Of a stretch of DNA of 64,000 bases, positions 24,603-31,111 are shown one piece after another (positions within the stretch are counted from its first letter, which is position 1; every line of letters begins with the position of its first letter). Below the pieces are notes generated by a model. That model was not told the DNA's origin. It saw nothing but the letters and a program-made list of their open reading frames with translations, and made no database searches. Both the position numbers and the translations under genes were made by a program. The stretch covers positions 1 through 64,000 of the forward strand of contig CAZMEW010000001.1 in NCBI GenBank assembly GCA_964565405.1, in the 5' to 3' direction. The DNA comes from UBA922 sp964565405. GTDB taxonomy: Bacteria; Patescibacteriota; Patescibacteriia; Magasanikbacterales; UBA922.

Positions 24603-25856
24603 ATGACTAAACGTTTGTCTTTTGTTATTATTACTAGCTTTTTTCTGATAACTGCATTCGCGGCAATGCGGTTATTTTTTGTTCCTTTACCAGTTTATGC
24701 AGCTACCCAAGCCGAAATTGATGAACTCAATAAAAAGATCAGTGAGGGTAAGAGTAAAATTGAACAGCTTCAGAAGAATATTGATGAATATAACAAGAAA
24801 ATTTCTGAAAAACGTACTGAGGCACAGTCACTCTCAAATCAGCTTGCCATTCTCGATAATCAGCTTACCCAGATTCAGCTTGATATCGATCTTACCCAGA
24901 CTAAATTGGACACACTCACTCTACAGATCGAGGAACTTGCGATTGGTATAGCTGATAAACAAGAAACGATTGATAAGCAGCGTCTCATGTTGGCTGAACT
25001 TGTCCGAACATTGCATTATGAAAATAACAAAAAGTATATTGAAGTCATGGTTGCGTATGATAATTTTTCTGATTTTTATACCCGTGTCCAATATCTAAAG
25101 AGTATTGAGCAAGATCTGGGTCAGGCTTCAAAAGCAATCAGAATCGCAACGGAAGAGTTGCAGCAGAAGAAAGTAGAAACTGAAGAGCGTAAAAAAACCT
25201 ATGAAGATTTGAAAAAACGATTGGATAATCGAAAGAAAGATCTCGATGAGCAAACGAAATATAAAGGTGTGTTGTTGGCTCAGACCCAATCTTCTGAGAT
25301 GACCTATAAAACTATGGTCGCGAACCTCAAATCCCAATACAAACAAGTGGAAAATGAGATTGTCTCAGTCGAACAGCAGGTTCGCAAAAAATTGGCAGAA
25401 AATAAACAATTTGCTACTCTTCCTGATGATGAAACGTTACTTTCGTGGCCGACTCAGAGTCGATATGTTACAGCTTATTTCCATGATAAGAGTTACCCCT
25501 TCCGTTATATCTATGAACACCCTGCAATTGATATCAGGAGTGCACATGGAACCCCTGTAGGAGCTTCAAAATCAGGCTATGTTGCACGTGCTCGTACGTG
25601 TACGACCGCATCGTGCTATGCTTATGTCATGATTGCTCATGAAGGTGGAATTACGACGGTATATGGGCACTTGAGTAAAATCACTGTAAAAGAAGATCAA
25701 TTTGTTACACGTGGTGATATTATCGGTTATTCTGGGGCTACCCCTGGTACTGTCGGTGCGGGACCTTTTACCACTGGACCTCACCTACATTTTGAAGTTC
25801 GAAAGAATGGCATCCCAGCGAATCCGCTTGATTATTTGGTAAAAGATTGGGAATAA
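24603..25856 (+). CDS. Coiled-coil M23 peptidase (EnvC/NlpD-like)
   Basis: Exported murein hydrolase or hydrolase activator. A signal peptide (start at 24603; hydrophobic core FVIITSFFLITAFAAMRLFFV, AYA-like end VYAATQA) is followed by two long coiled-coil blocks (about residues 35-125 and 175-260) and a C-terminal LytM domain. In this domain HPAIDIRSAHGTPVGASKSGYV, YGHLSKITV and GPHLHFEVRKNGIPANPL retain the zinc-binding His/Asp set (HxxxD, HLHF), so it may be catalytic, unlike EnvC. Such proteins work at the division septum. 417 residues from the chosen start. Confidence 0.92.
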   Translation: MTKRLSFVIITSFFLITAFAAMRLFFVPLPVYAATQAEIDELNKKISEGKSKIEQLQKNIDEYNKKISEKRTEAQSLSNQLAILDNQLTQIQLDIDLTQTKLDTLTLQIEELAIGIADKQETIDKQRLMLAELVRTLHYENNKKYIEVMVAYDNFSDFYTRVQYLKSIEQDLGQASKAIRIATEELQQKKVETEERKKTYEDLKKRLDNRKKDLDEQTKYKGVLLAQTQSSEMTYKTMVANLKSQYKQVENEIVSVEQQVRKKLAENKQFATLPDDETLLSWPTQSRYVTAYFHDKSYPFRYIYEHPAIDIRSAHGTPVGASKSGYVARARTCTTASCYAYVMIAHEGGITTVYGHLSKITVKEDQFVTRGDIIGYSGATPGTVGAGPFTTGPHLHFEVRKNGIPANPLDYLVKDWE

Positions 25857-25863
25857 ATACCTT

Positions 25864-26397
25864 ATGAAACACACAAAACAAATTATATTTTTTGATACTG
25901 AATTTACCTATCTTGATGCTAGAAAAGGTGAATTATTATCTCTTGCCTTGGTAAAAGATACGGGAGAAGAGCTCTATATTGAGTTCGAACAGCCTGCACC
26001 AGACCATATGGATCCGTGGGTTGTAGAGCACGTACTGCCTGCATTGTCTGGTACGCACATTCTTTCAAAGGAAGATGCAAAAGAAAAAATTCGAGAATTT
26101 GTAGGCACTGAGAAACCCTATATTATGGCATATGTGAACCAATTCGATTCGATTTATTGGTACGATCTTTTTTCTGATCCGCAGAAACATCCGGGATTTT
26201 GGATTCCACTTGATTTTGCTTCCATTCTTTTTGCGCATGGATTTGATCCCGAAAGCATGGGTAAACAGGAATTTTTTGATCGAATTGGCGTTAATAAATC
26301 TGATTACGCGACTCGGGACCATAATGCACTTGAGGATGCCAAGCTACTTCGTGAAGTATACCGTCGATTCACTTCGTATATTGGGCAAACACAATAG
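25864..26397 (+). CDS. DEDDh-type 3'-5' exonuclease
   Basis: RNase T/DnaQ-like nuclease. The four acids and the histidine can be placed: FFDTEFTYLD (Exo I), AYVNQFDSIYWYDL (Exo II) and RDHNALEDAKLLREVYRRF (Exo III with HxxxxxD). 177 residues, single domain; similar to small bacterial exoribonucleases of the Rv2179c/RNase T group. Substrate unknown. It comes 7 bp after the M23 gene stop and ends the operon that starts at tagA. Confidence 0.85.
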   Translation: MKHTKQIIFFDTEFTYLDARKGELLSLALVKDTGEELYIEFEQPAPDHMDPWVVEHVLPALSGTHILSKEDAKEKIREFVGTEKPYIMAYVNQFDSIYWYDLFSDPQKHPGFWIPLDFASILFAHGFDPESMGKQEFFDRIGVNKSDYATRDHNALEDAKLLREVYRRFTSYIGQTQ

Positions 26398-26860
26398 CCC
26401 TGTCTTCAAAAATTTTATAAAAAGACGATATCTCATACCACCTGTTTCCAGATCTCCATTTTGTAGTGTCGCAAAATGTAGGGATAGGGTCAAGAAAGCT
26501 AGAAGTACAAGAGAAAAAGTAAACAGATAAATACTGAGAGCAAAATTGTACTGGAACTAGAGGATAGAGGGGGTAATTGAATTAAAAGTTAGTATAAAAT
26601 TCTGGAATCAAAGTTGATTAGAAAATTTAAAAAGCCCTTTCGCTCCATAGTGTAAGTGTCGTATAAGATATATTGTGCGACGCTCTACATACTGTAACCC
26701 AACCAAAAAAAATCCCTCCCCCCCTCAATGTCGCAGAATTTAAATTTACGACACGAAAGTGTTTGAAACCTAGGTAAAGCTTTGAGTATAGCCGACGATC
26801 AAAAAGCCGACCATTAATCTGATCGGCTTTTGTAATATCAGATAGAAAAACTAGGTCAGG
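26398..26860. other. Gene-free accessory stretch with degenerate TGTCG/CGACA inverted repeats
   Basis: No supportable gene. It contains TGTCGCA words at 26467 and 26729 and two inverted repeats: AGTGTCGTA (26655-26663) with TGCGACGCT (26676-26684), and TGTCG (26729-26733) with CGACA (26749-26753) around AATTTAAATT. G-poor and C-poor runs (AAAAAAAATCCCTCCCCCCC) are present. It looks like decayed mobile or regulatory DNA, but nothing recognisable remains. Confidence 0.5.
26811..26832 (+). terminator. Intrinsic terminator-like hairpin
   Basis: AAAAGCCGA (26812-26820) pairs with TCGGCTTTT (26823-26831 region) across a loop; T-rich 3' end. There is no gene just before it, so it may close an unrecognised transcript. 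Confidence 0.5.
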
Positions 26861-26905
26861 ACTGGTCAGGGGTTAATGTGATAGAGATCTATCCCCTAGA
26901 CCAGT
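26861..26905 (+). promoter_or_regulatory. Large inverted repeat upstream of the 26952 gene
   Basis: ACTGGTC AGGGG ... CCCCT AGACCAGT: a long dyad around 20 nt, flanked by direct copies of GGTCAGG (26854-26860, 26864-26870) and CAGTCAGG (26902-26909). It ends just before a TGTGGTATACT extended -10 box (26913-26923), so it is well placed to be an operator. Confidence 0.55.
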
Positions 26906-26951
26906 CAGGAGATGTGGTATACTGAATATTAAATATTATTTTATTTATACT

Positions 26952-27479
26952 ATGGCCATTTATCCTACAGATGAAGAATATGACCTGCATTACAGAAATT
27001 TCGACTATAATGACACATCACCAATGATGCAATTAATAGTCTCCTCTGATGTGGGTTTAAAGTATATTAAAGATGCTGATATTGATAAAATAGAAAATCT
27101 TGTTATTTGTGAAGTTAATGAGGAATTGGGTGGTGGAGATTCAGCGGGGCCAAGTATGATATGGTGGACAGTGATACCAGTAATTAGTTTCATTTTAGTT
27201 TCAGTCAGCGGTGGATTTTTTTCTGAGATTGGTAAAGAAGTTGCACAAGTGGTTCTTAGAAAGTTTAAGGGTTTACCTCGGAGTGGTATTATAGAGTTGG
27301 CTGGATTAAATTATCAGGTAAAAGTACTGGTACCTACAAATATGACTACCAAAGATTGTGAAATTTTATCTTTGAAACTTGATGGTTTCGTGAACAAAAT
27401 AAAGCCAAATGATGAATCTAAGAGCTTCTTTGCCTATTTCAATAGAGAATCTTCTGAGTTGGTTTTCCTTCATATTTGA
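26952..27479 (+). CDS. Hypothetical single-pass membrane protein, 175 residues
   Basis: No family recognised. An N-terminal soluble part of about 65 residues (acidic, YDLHYRNFDYND) is followed by one membrane helix (WWTVIPVISFILVSVSGGFF, about residues 71-90) and a second soluble domain of about 85 residues with alternating beta strands (GIIELAGLNYQVKVLVPTNM). The second domain could be cytoplasmic or outside; no cysteines or catalytic motifs stand out. It has its own promoter behind a large inverted repeat. AT-rich composition like the host genome. Confidence 0.7.
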   Translation: MAIYPTDEEYDLHYRNFDYNDTSPMMQLIVSSDVGLKYIKDADIDKIENLVICEVNEELGGGDSAGPSMIWWTVIPVISFILVSVSGGFFSEIGKEVAQVVLRKFKGLPRSGIIELAGLNYQVKVLVPTNMTTKDCEILSLKLDGFVNKIKPNDESKSFFAYFNRESSELVFLHI

Positions 27480-27507
27480 TACTTACTCTCCCCTATTTAG
27501 GTTAATT

Positions 27508-27530
27508 AAAAAACGAGTCTTGGAGACTCG
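27508..27530 (-). terminator. Terminator of the thrombospondin-repeat gene
   Basis: CGAGTCT (27514-27520), TGG loop, AGACTCG (27524-27530); on the minus strand it is followed by six Ts. Confidence 0.75.
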
Positions 27531-27562
27531 AAGGTTTATTTCTTGATAATAGTTTTTTGGTA

Positions 27563-27596
27563 CACCGACAGGCTCACATGTGTGAGCCTGTCGGTG
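27563..27596. repeat. 34-bp near-perfect hairpin
   Basis: CACCGACAGGCTCAC (27563-27577), loop ATGT, GTGAGCCTGTCGGTG (27582-27596): a 15-bp perfect stem in the 3' untranslated part of the thrombospondin-repeat gene, upstream of its terminator. No T run adjoins it on either strand. Confidence 0.85.
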
Positions 27597-27609
27597 CCAG
27601 GGTTGCTCT

Positions 27610-28434
27610 TCAAGGAGTCGTGGGAGGACACGACTGCGGCTGGATCTCCCACCATTCGAAGTCCATGGCACCATCGCCATCCGGGTCATCATCGCAGACG
27701 TCGCCGAAGCTGTCTGCGATAGTGCTCGGATCACTGTCCGACGTATCACTATTTCGCTGATCTGGATTGCAGTTGACTGGACAATTGTCCACCCCGTCCT
27801 CCACACCATCGTTGTCGTCGTCCGGATCGCAGGCGTCGCCCAGAGTGTCTCCATCCAGATTGGACTGGGCGTGGTTCACGAATCTCGGGCAGTTATCCTT
27901 ATTGTCTACGATCTGGTCGCCGTCATCATCGTTATCGCACTCGTTTGCGACACCATCATCGTCCGGATCGAACTGCACGCCGGGGTTCGGTACGAACTGG
28001 CAGAGGTCAAAGCCTGTGCAGCTCGGATCGCTCACGAGAGGGTCACAGACCCCATCGTTGTCGTCGTCCGGATCGCAGGCGTCGCCCAGAGTGTCTGCCG
28101 TGATGGTTGATCCCACGGTGAGCGAGAGCTCCTGATCCGTATTCTTCTGGTTGGTGTTCTTCGAGCGTGGACAATTGTCCACCCCGTCCTCCACACCATC
28201 GTTGTCGTCGTCCGGATCGCAGGCGTCGCCCGTACCATCTTCGTCCGTGTCCCGCTGATCGTGGTTCACGATCCCGGGGCAGTTGTCTCGGTTGGTGATC
28301 CTGAAACCGTCGTCATCGAGGAATGCATTGGTGGTATCCAACTGCGTATCATCCTCATCCTGACCATCGCAGTTGAGGCCAGTGGTCGACAGGAGGATGA
28401 TGATACAGCACGTCACGTACTTACCGAATTGCAT
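27610..28434 (-). CDS. Exported thrombospondin type 3 repeat protein
   Basis: Predicted surface or secreted calcium-binding protein. An N-terminal hydrophobic segment (VTCCIIILLSTTG, residues 7-19) acts as signal peptide or anchor; the following LNC is not a good lipobox. The rest is made of type 3 repeats: DNCPxxxNxxQ and DxDxDGxGDACDPDDDNDGV occur about six times, with paired cysteines. It ends with a WWEIQPQSCPPTTP tail. Codons are strongly G/C-ending, unlike the AT-rich genes around, which points to acquisition. It has a consensus promoter and terminator of its own. Function beyond calcium-dependent structure or adhesion cannot be stated. Confidence 0.88.
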   Translation of the reverse strand: MQFGKYVTCCIIILLSTTGLNCDGQDEDDTQLDTTNAFLDDDGFRITNRDNCPGIVNHDQRDTDEDGTGDACDPDDDNDGVEDGVDNCPRSKNTNQKNTDQELSLTVGSTITADTLGDACDPDDDNDGVCDPLVSDPSCTGFDLCQFVPNPGVQFDPDDDGVANECDNDDDGDQIVDNKDNCPRFVNHAQSNLDGDTLGDACDPDDDNDGVEDGVDNCPVNCNPDQRNSDTSDSDPSTIADSFGDVCDDDPDGDGAMDFEWWEIQPQSCPPTTP

Positions 28435-28516
28435 GGTCTACTATCCTTATCAAGAGCCCGCTGTTTTCTCCCCAACATTTGGAACCGTTCCTCAGTTTTA
28501 GGAAGAAATGACGTAT

Positions 28517-28545
28517 ACCATATCATCAGAATTTTCGTCTGTCAA
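28517..28545 (-). promoter_or_regulatory. Promoter of the thrombospondin-repeat gene
   Basis: Minus-strand TTGACA (28540-28545), 17-bp spacer, TATGGT (28517-28522); leader of about 75 nt. Confidence 0.75.
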
Positions 28546-28598
28546 TTTTTTACAGAGAATTTTATTTATAATTATTTTTTAATACTTTTCTCCTATCA

Positions 28599-28627
28599 TT
28601 GACCCCCCTTTCTTTTTGTGGTATTAC
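28599..28627 (+). promoter_or_regulatory. Promoter of the GC-rich orphan at 28692
   Basis: TTGACC (28599-28604), 17-bp spacer, TATTAC (28622-28627); the leader carries CCTCG/CGAGG pairing and an AGGAG ribosome binding site at 28676-28680. Confidence 0.65.
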
Positions 28628-28691
28628 TTATCCTCGCACCTCCCAATCGAGGTCGTAACCTTCCAGACTCTCTGCAGGAGAAATGTTACCC

Positions 28692-29114
28692 ATGATGGTT
28701 GTATCGCACACCTATGACCTGTTCATCCGCTTTTACCGCGGCGACACCCTCATCGAAGAACCCACGCGTGATCAGCAGGTCACGACGACTGATATCAAGA
28801 CTGTGTTCCGCGACATTCAGTTGCCGAAGGATACCGCTGGTGTCCGCATCTTCCGGCGCTTGCGCGCGACCCTCTTTGACGCCGAGACGGGCGTGACCGA
28901 AGAGGCGAAGTGCGACCCGAGGCCGGTGACGAAGCTCTGCTTCCCCTACGCTACGTCGTATAGGGTGAGCGAGCTCAGTGATCGATTCCCGATGAGCCAC
29001 TTCACCATGATCAATTCGATCAAGTCCGCAGGCTACGAGCGTGCGGTCAAGCTCCGTACTGGCGGACTGCATCCGTTCGACATGGATGAGCATGAGATCG
29101 TGAACCTGGGGTAG
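28692..29114 (+). CDS. GC-rich orphan protein, about 140 residues
   Basis: Not recognised. Soluble, mixed alpha/beta by appearance, with Arg-rich parts (GVRIFRRLRATLFDAE) and two cysteines. The start at 28692 is preferred because AGGAG stands 11 bases before it and only 2 bases before the alternative ATG at 28683. Third codon positions are mostly G or C (CTG, ATC, CGC, GGC, ACC), in sharp contrast to the neighbouring genes. The opposite strand is also open for 135 codons, a known effect of such GC-rich codons, and I consider it a shadow. Single-gene unit with promoter and hairpin terminator. Confidence 0.7.
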   Translation: MMVVSHTYDLFIRFYRGDTLIEEPTRDQQVTTTDIKTVFRDIQLPKDTAGVRIFRRLRATLFDAETGVTEEAKCDPRPVTKLCFPYATSYRVSELSDRFPMSHFTMINSIKSAGYERAVKLRTGGLHPFDMDEHEIVNLG

Positions 29115-29131
29115 ATCTCGATGGAAGTGCA

Positions 29132-29171
29132 GAGACGATTGCTTCGGCGTCGTCTCCCCCCATTCTTTTTT
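29132..29171 (+). terminator. Hairpin terminator of the 28692 gene
   Basis: GAGACGA (29132-29138) pairs with TCGTCTC (29150-29156) and is capped by a UUCG-type loop; after CCCCATTC a run of Ts follows. Confidence 0.65.
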
Positions 29172-29231
29172 TTATTAGAAATTTTAGTAGCAAAAAGAAT
29201 GAGGAGATTGAAAGTTATACACAGAATTTAT

Positions 29232-29338
29232 TTGACGCTTTTTCCCCACCATGGTTTATTAAGATTATGAGTGGTCTATCTACAGAGACCCGACAAGGCT
29301 CCATGATTCTCTGCAACAGAAGCATGGAGCCTTTTTGT
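29232..29338 (+). ncRNA. Candidate small RNA with own promoter and terminator
   Basis: TTGACG (29232-29237), 17-bp spacer, TTTATT (29255-29260) precede a transcript of about 70 nt that ends in a perfect 10-bp hairpin AGGCTCCATG (29296-29305)/CATGGAGCCT (29323-29332) with five Ts. An ATG at 29267 reads through the hairpin with no ribosome binding site, so a non-coding product is more likely. The -10 is weak. Confidence 0.45.
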
Positions 29339-29344
29339 AGTACA

Positions 29345-29378
29345 AAAAACCACGGTTATACAGACCATGGTTTTTTTA
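29345..29378. terminator. Bidirectional terminator
   Basis: AAAAAACCACGG and CCATGGTTTTTT pair with one mismatch around a 9-nt loop; T runs on both strands. On the minus strand it can end the lexA operon. The 29379-29513 stretch holds nothing else that I can identify. Confidence 0.75.
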
Positions 29379-29513
29379 TTTCTCTCACACTCCCCTTTTT
29401 CTATCCAGTTTTTTCAAAAGTGCTCTGATAAAGGAGGTTGTTTCAAATTTTTTCCTTTTCGTGTGGTAGAAATCACTTCTGCAATTTTCTAATATTTTAT
29501 ACATATATTTTAT

Positions 29514-29786
29514 TTAAGATTGTTTGAGCCAATTTACGGTCTTCTCTGCAAGATTGGATGATGTCCAGTTTCTCGTTACTTCAGTTACATAGATTTTATC
29601 GTTTTCATCGGTTACGCTTTTTAATTGCTTTACAATATCGAGTGAGGTAAGATCAGTTTTTATGAGCCAAAAGGATTTCATAGGTTTGGTCCAAAAGTTT
29701 GCAGTTTTGATCATTTGCACCAGTCGCACATATTCAGGACTAGACTCTGGTCGTGCCAAGTCATATGAGATGAGATAGGTTTTCAT
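29514..29786 (-). CDS. Cas2-like/SinR family ferredoxin-fold protein
   Basis: About 90 residues with the Cas2/VapD-type opening strand KTYLISYDLARPESSPEYVRLVQMIK, then FWTKPMKSFWLIKTDLTSLDIVKQL, NDKIYVTEVTRNW and a helix. It resembles the stand-alone SinR-like Cas2 relatives rather than CRISPR Cas2; there is no cas1 or CRISPR array here. The start at 29786 is six bases after the lexA stop; the longer frame would run inside lexA. As second gene of a LexA-controlled operon it is predicted to be DNA-damage inducible. Nuclease or toxin activity is possible in this superfamily but unproved. Confidence 0.78.
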   Translation of the reverse strand: MKTYLISYDLARPESSPEYVRLVQMIKTANFWTKPMKSFWLIKTDLTSLDIVKQLKSVTDENDKIYVTEVTRNWTSSNLAEKTVNWLKQS

Positions 29787-29791
29787 AGAGA

Positions 29792-30373
29792 CTAGATGTA
29801 TTGTCTTACTACACCAGTCACCACTCCCCCAACGCGAAGTTCGTATTTTGGAAATAAATCTGGGTATTTTTTGTTTGCTGCACGTAGGAACATTTTTTTG
29901 CCTTTTTGCATGAGGAATTTGAGTGTCCATTCGTGATCAATTTCCGCAACCACCACTGCTCCAGGTTTTGCACTTCTCTTTCTATTCACCACTACCATAT
30001 CACCTGAGAGAATTCCGGCATCTCGCATTGAGTCCCCGGAAACCTTTAGTAGAAAAGTATGTGTAGGTTCGTGAATTAATAAATCATTGAGCGAAATGCA
30101 ATCCATCAGGCTTTGTTCTGCGTCATCAGGAATCCCAGCTTTTACTTCCCCTAGTACCCGTGCTCCGTATAGTCGAGGTGTTGCAATCAAGAATCCTTCA
30201 TCACTCTTTCGTACAATATCATCCTCAATAAATTTTTCAATATAATCAAATGCTGCCGACTTCGATCTAACCCCGAAGACTTTTGCGAGTTCTTCGTAGC
30301 TCGGAAGTCGCTTATTTTTGTTGTAGTAGGAGAGCAATGCTGCCATCCTCTGTTTGTATAGATCTAGTGGCAT
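29792..30373 (-). CDS. lexA: LexA repressor
   Basis: SOS repressor that cleaves itself when RecA filaments form. N-terminal winged helix (KRLPSYEELAKVFGVRSKSAAFDYIEKF) replaces the usual sequence only moderately; the self-cleavage site Ala79-Gly80 (EVKAGIP), catalytic Ser115 (VSGDSM) and Lys152 (WTLKF) are all in place. 193 residues. The ATG at 30373 is the only in-frame start, an upstream TAA closes the frame; it lacks a ribosome binding site. Two CGAAC-N4-GTTC boxes upstream predict self-repression. Co-transcribed with the Cas2-like gene. Confidence 0.93.
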   Translation of the reverse strand: MPLDLYKQRMAALLSYYNKNKRLPSYEELAKVFGVRSKSAAFDYIEKFIEDDIVRKSDEGFLIATPRLYGARVLGEVKAGIPDDAEQSLMDCISLNDLLIHEPTHTFLLKVSGDSMRDAGILSGDMVVVNRKRSAKPGAVVVAEIDHEWTLKFLMQKGKKMFLRAANKKYPDLFPKYELRVGGVVTGVVRQYI

Positions 30374-30442
30374 ATATGAGTGGATTAAATATTTGTGTTA
30401 CACCACTGTCCTCGGCCGAGAAAGACATGGGTGGAACTCTGT

Positions 30443-30456
30443 CGAACGATTGTTCT
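30443..30456 (-). promoter_or_regulatory. Second LexA box in the lexA leader
   Basis: CGAACGATTGTTCT: one mismatch to CGAACN4GTTCG, about 20 bp downstream of the start of transcription, next to an AAGGAGG sequence that has no start codon after it. Confidence 0.65.
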
Positions 30457-30469
30457 CCTCCTTAAACTC

Positions 30470-30498
30470 AGTATACCGAACGTACGTTCGGTTGTAAA
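30470..30498 (-). promoter_or_regulatory. lexA promoter with LexA box in the spacer
   Basis: Minus-strand TTTACA (30493-30498), 17-bp spacer, TATACT (30470-30475). The perfect Gram-positive-type SOS box CGAACGTACGTTCG occupies 30477-30490, entirely between -35 and -10. Confidence 0.92.
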
Positions 30499-30530
30499 GT
30501 GTGGTTATAAATAAATATGTGGATAACTAA

Positions 30531-30559
30531 ACACATACCGGGTGGTATGTGTTTTTTTT
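30531..30559 (+). terminator. Plus-strand terminator hairpin
   Basis: ACACATACC (30531-30539) with GGTATGTGT (30544-30552), 4-nt loop, eight Ts. No plus-strand gene precedes it. A 10-bp inverted repeat GAATGATTCA/TGAATCATTC (30561-30604) follows. Confidence 0.65.
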
Positions 30560-30602
30560 GGAATGATTCACTTAATACGAAATTTCATATTGAATGAATC
30601 AT

Positions 30603-30637
30603 TCGCGACTGCTGTACTTCAGCACAGACAGTCGCGA
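30603..30637 (-). terminator. Hairpin after the 30660 gene
   Basis: TCGCGACTG (30603-30611) pairs with CAGTCGCGA (30629-30637); GC-rich stem just after the GC-rich gene, but without a clear T run on the minus strand. Confidence 0.5.
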
Positions 30638-30659
30638 TATGGCGTGAGCCAGCTGGCGA

Positions 30660-31052
30660 TTAGCCCCCGTCGTACTCCTCACTTCGGCGGAGATGCCGCA
30701 GCTTCTCCGCCTCGGCGCTCTGCTCTGCCAGCTCGCGTTCCCACTTGGCCCGCTGAGTGTCCGAGATCTTCTCGGTACCTACCTCGTCGTAGTCCTCGAG
30801 GGTCGTGTGCTCGAACGGAGCAGCTTGATCTTCCTTGAGATCAGCAGCCGTCTCCTTGGCGTCTTGACGCGCCTTCCTGTTGTCCCGCATGCCTTTTGGC
30901 ACGAGGTTGGGAACATTGGTGTCCATGTCTTTCTTCCTCAAGATATACGCTCGCACATCTGTGCGCCCCTCGCCAACGTAACCTGCGATTGTGATTATGT
31001 GAGGGGGAGCCATAGATCGAATGTTTTTTCGAACTATCACTTTCCCCCACAT
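30660..31052 (-). CDS. GC-rich orphan protein, up to 130 residues
   Basis: Not recognised. A short beta-like N-terminal part (APPHIITIAGYVGEG) is followed by a basic section (LVPKGMRDNRKARQDAKETAADL) and a long charged helix at the end (TQRAKWERELAEQSAEAEKLRHLRR). The start could also be the ATG at 31013 (MAPPHI). Codons are G/C-ending, unlike the adjacent FtsQ-like gene. The transcription unit has a near-perfect promoter at 31081-31109 and a GC-rich hairpin after the stop, so it is a single-gene cassette. No enzyme motif is seen. Confidence 0.65.
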   Translation of the reverse strand: MWGKVIVRKNIRSMAPPHIITIAGYVGEGRTDVRAYILRKKDMDTNVPNLVPKGMRDNRKARQDAKETAADLKEDQAAPFEHTTLEDYDEVGTEKISDTQRAKWERELAEQSAEAEKLRHLRRSEEYDGG

Positions 31053-31080
31053 ATACTAAAAAGAACTATTTCGACTTAGT

Positions 31081-31109
31081 TTTATATCATTTTTTTTCTT
31101 ACTTGTCAA
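31081..31109 (-). promoter_or_regulatory. Promoter of the 30660 orphan
   Basis: Minus-strand TTGACA (31104-31109), 17-bp spacer, TATAAA (31081-31086): 11 of 12 consensus positions. Confidence 0.85.
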
Positions 31110-31111
31110 TC

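Noticed and set aside
26210..26530. 106-codon plus-strand frame over the end of the DEDD exonuclease gene
   Set aside because: Overlaps the real gene in another frame and runs into low-complexity DNA.
27483..27854. 123-codon minus-strand frame overlapping the thrombospondin-repeat gene end
   Set aside because: Out-of-frame shadow of the repeat region (TTTTM runs come from GAC/GAT repeats) and covers the hairpin and terminator.
27610..28434. Regular repeats that could suggest a CRISPR array
   Set aside because: They are codons of thrombospondin type 3 repeats (DPDDDNDGV, DNCP) of unequal spacing in one long open frame; no constant repeat-spacer pattern.
28686..29093. 135-codon minus-strand frame opposite the GC-rich orphan
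   Set aside because: GC-rich codons on one strand often keep the complement open; the plus strand has the promoter, ribosome binding site and terminator.
29514..29786. A CRISPR-Cas locus because of the Cas2-like protein
   Set aside because: No cas1, no effector gene and no repeat array within the window; the protein is closer to stand-alone SinR-like relatives.
30428..30430. Possible leader peptide (about 38 codons) upstream of and overlapping lexA
   Set aside because: The ATG is more than 20 bases after the AAGGAGG sequence and the codons continue into lexA out of frame; no support.
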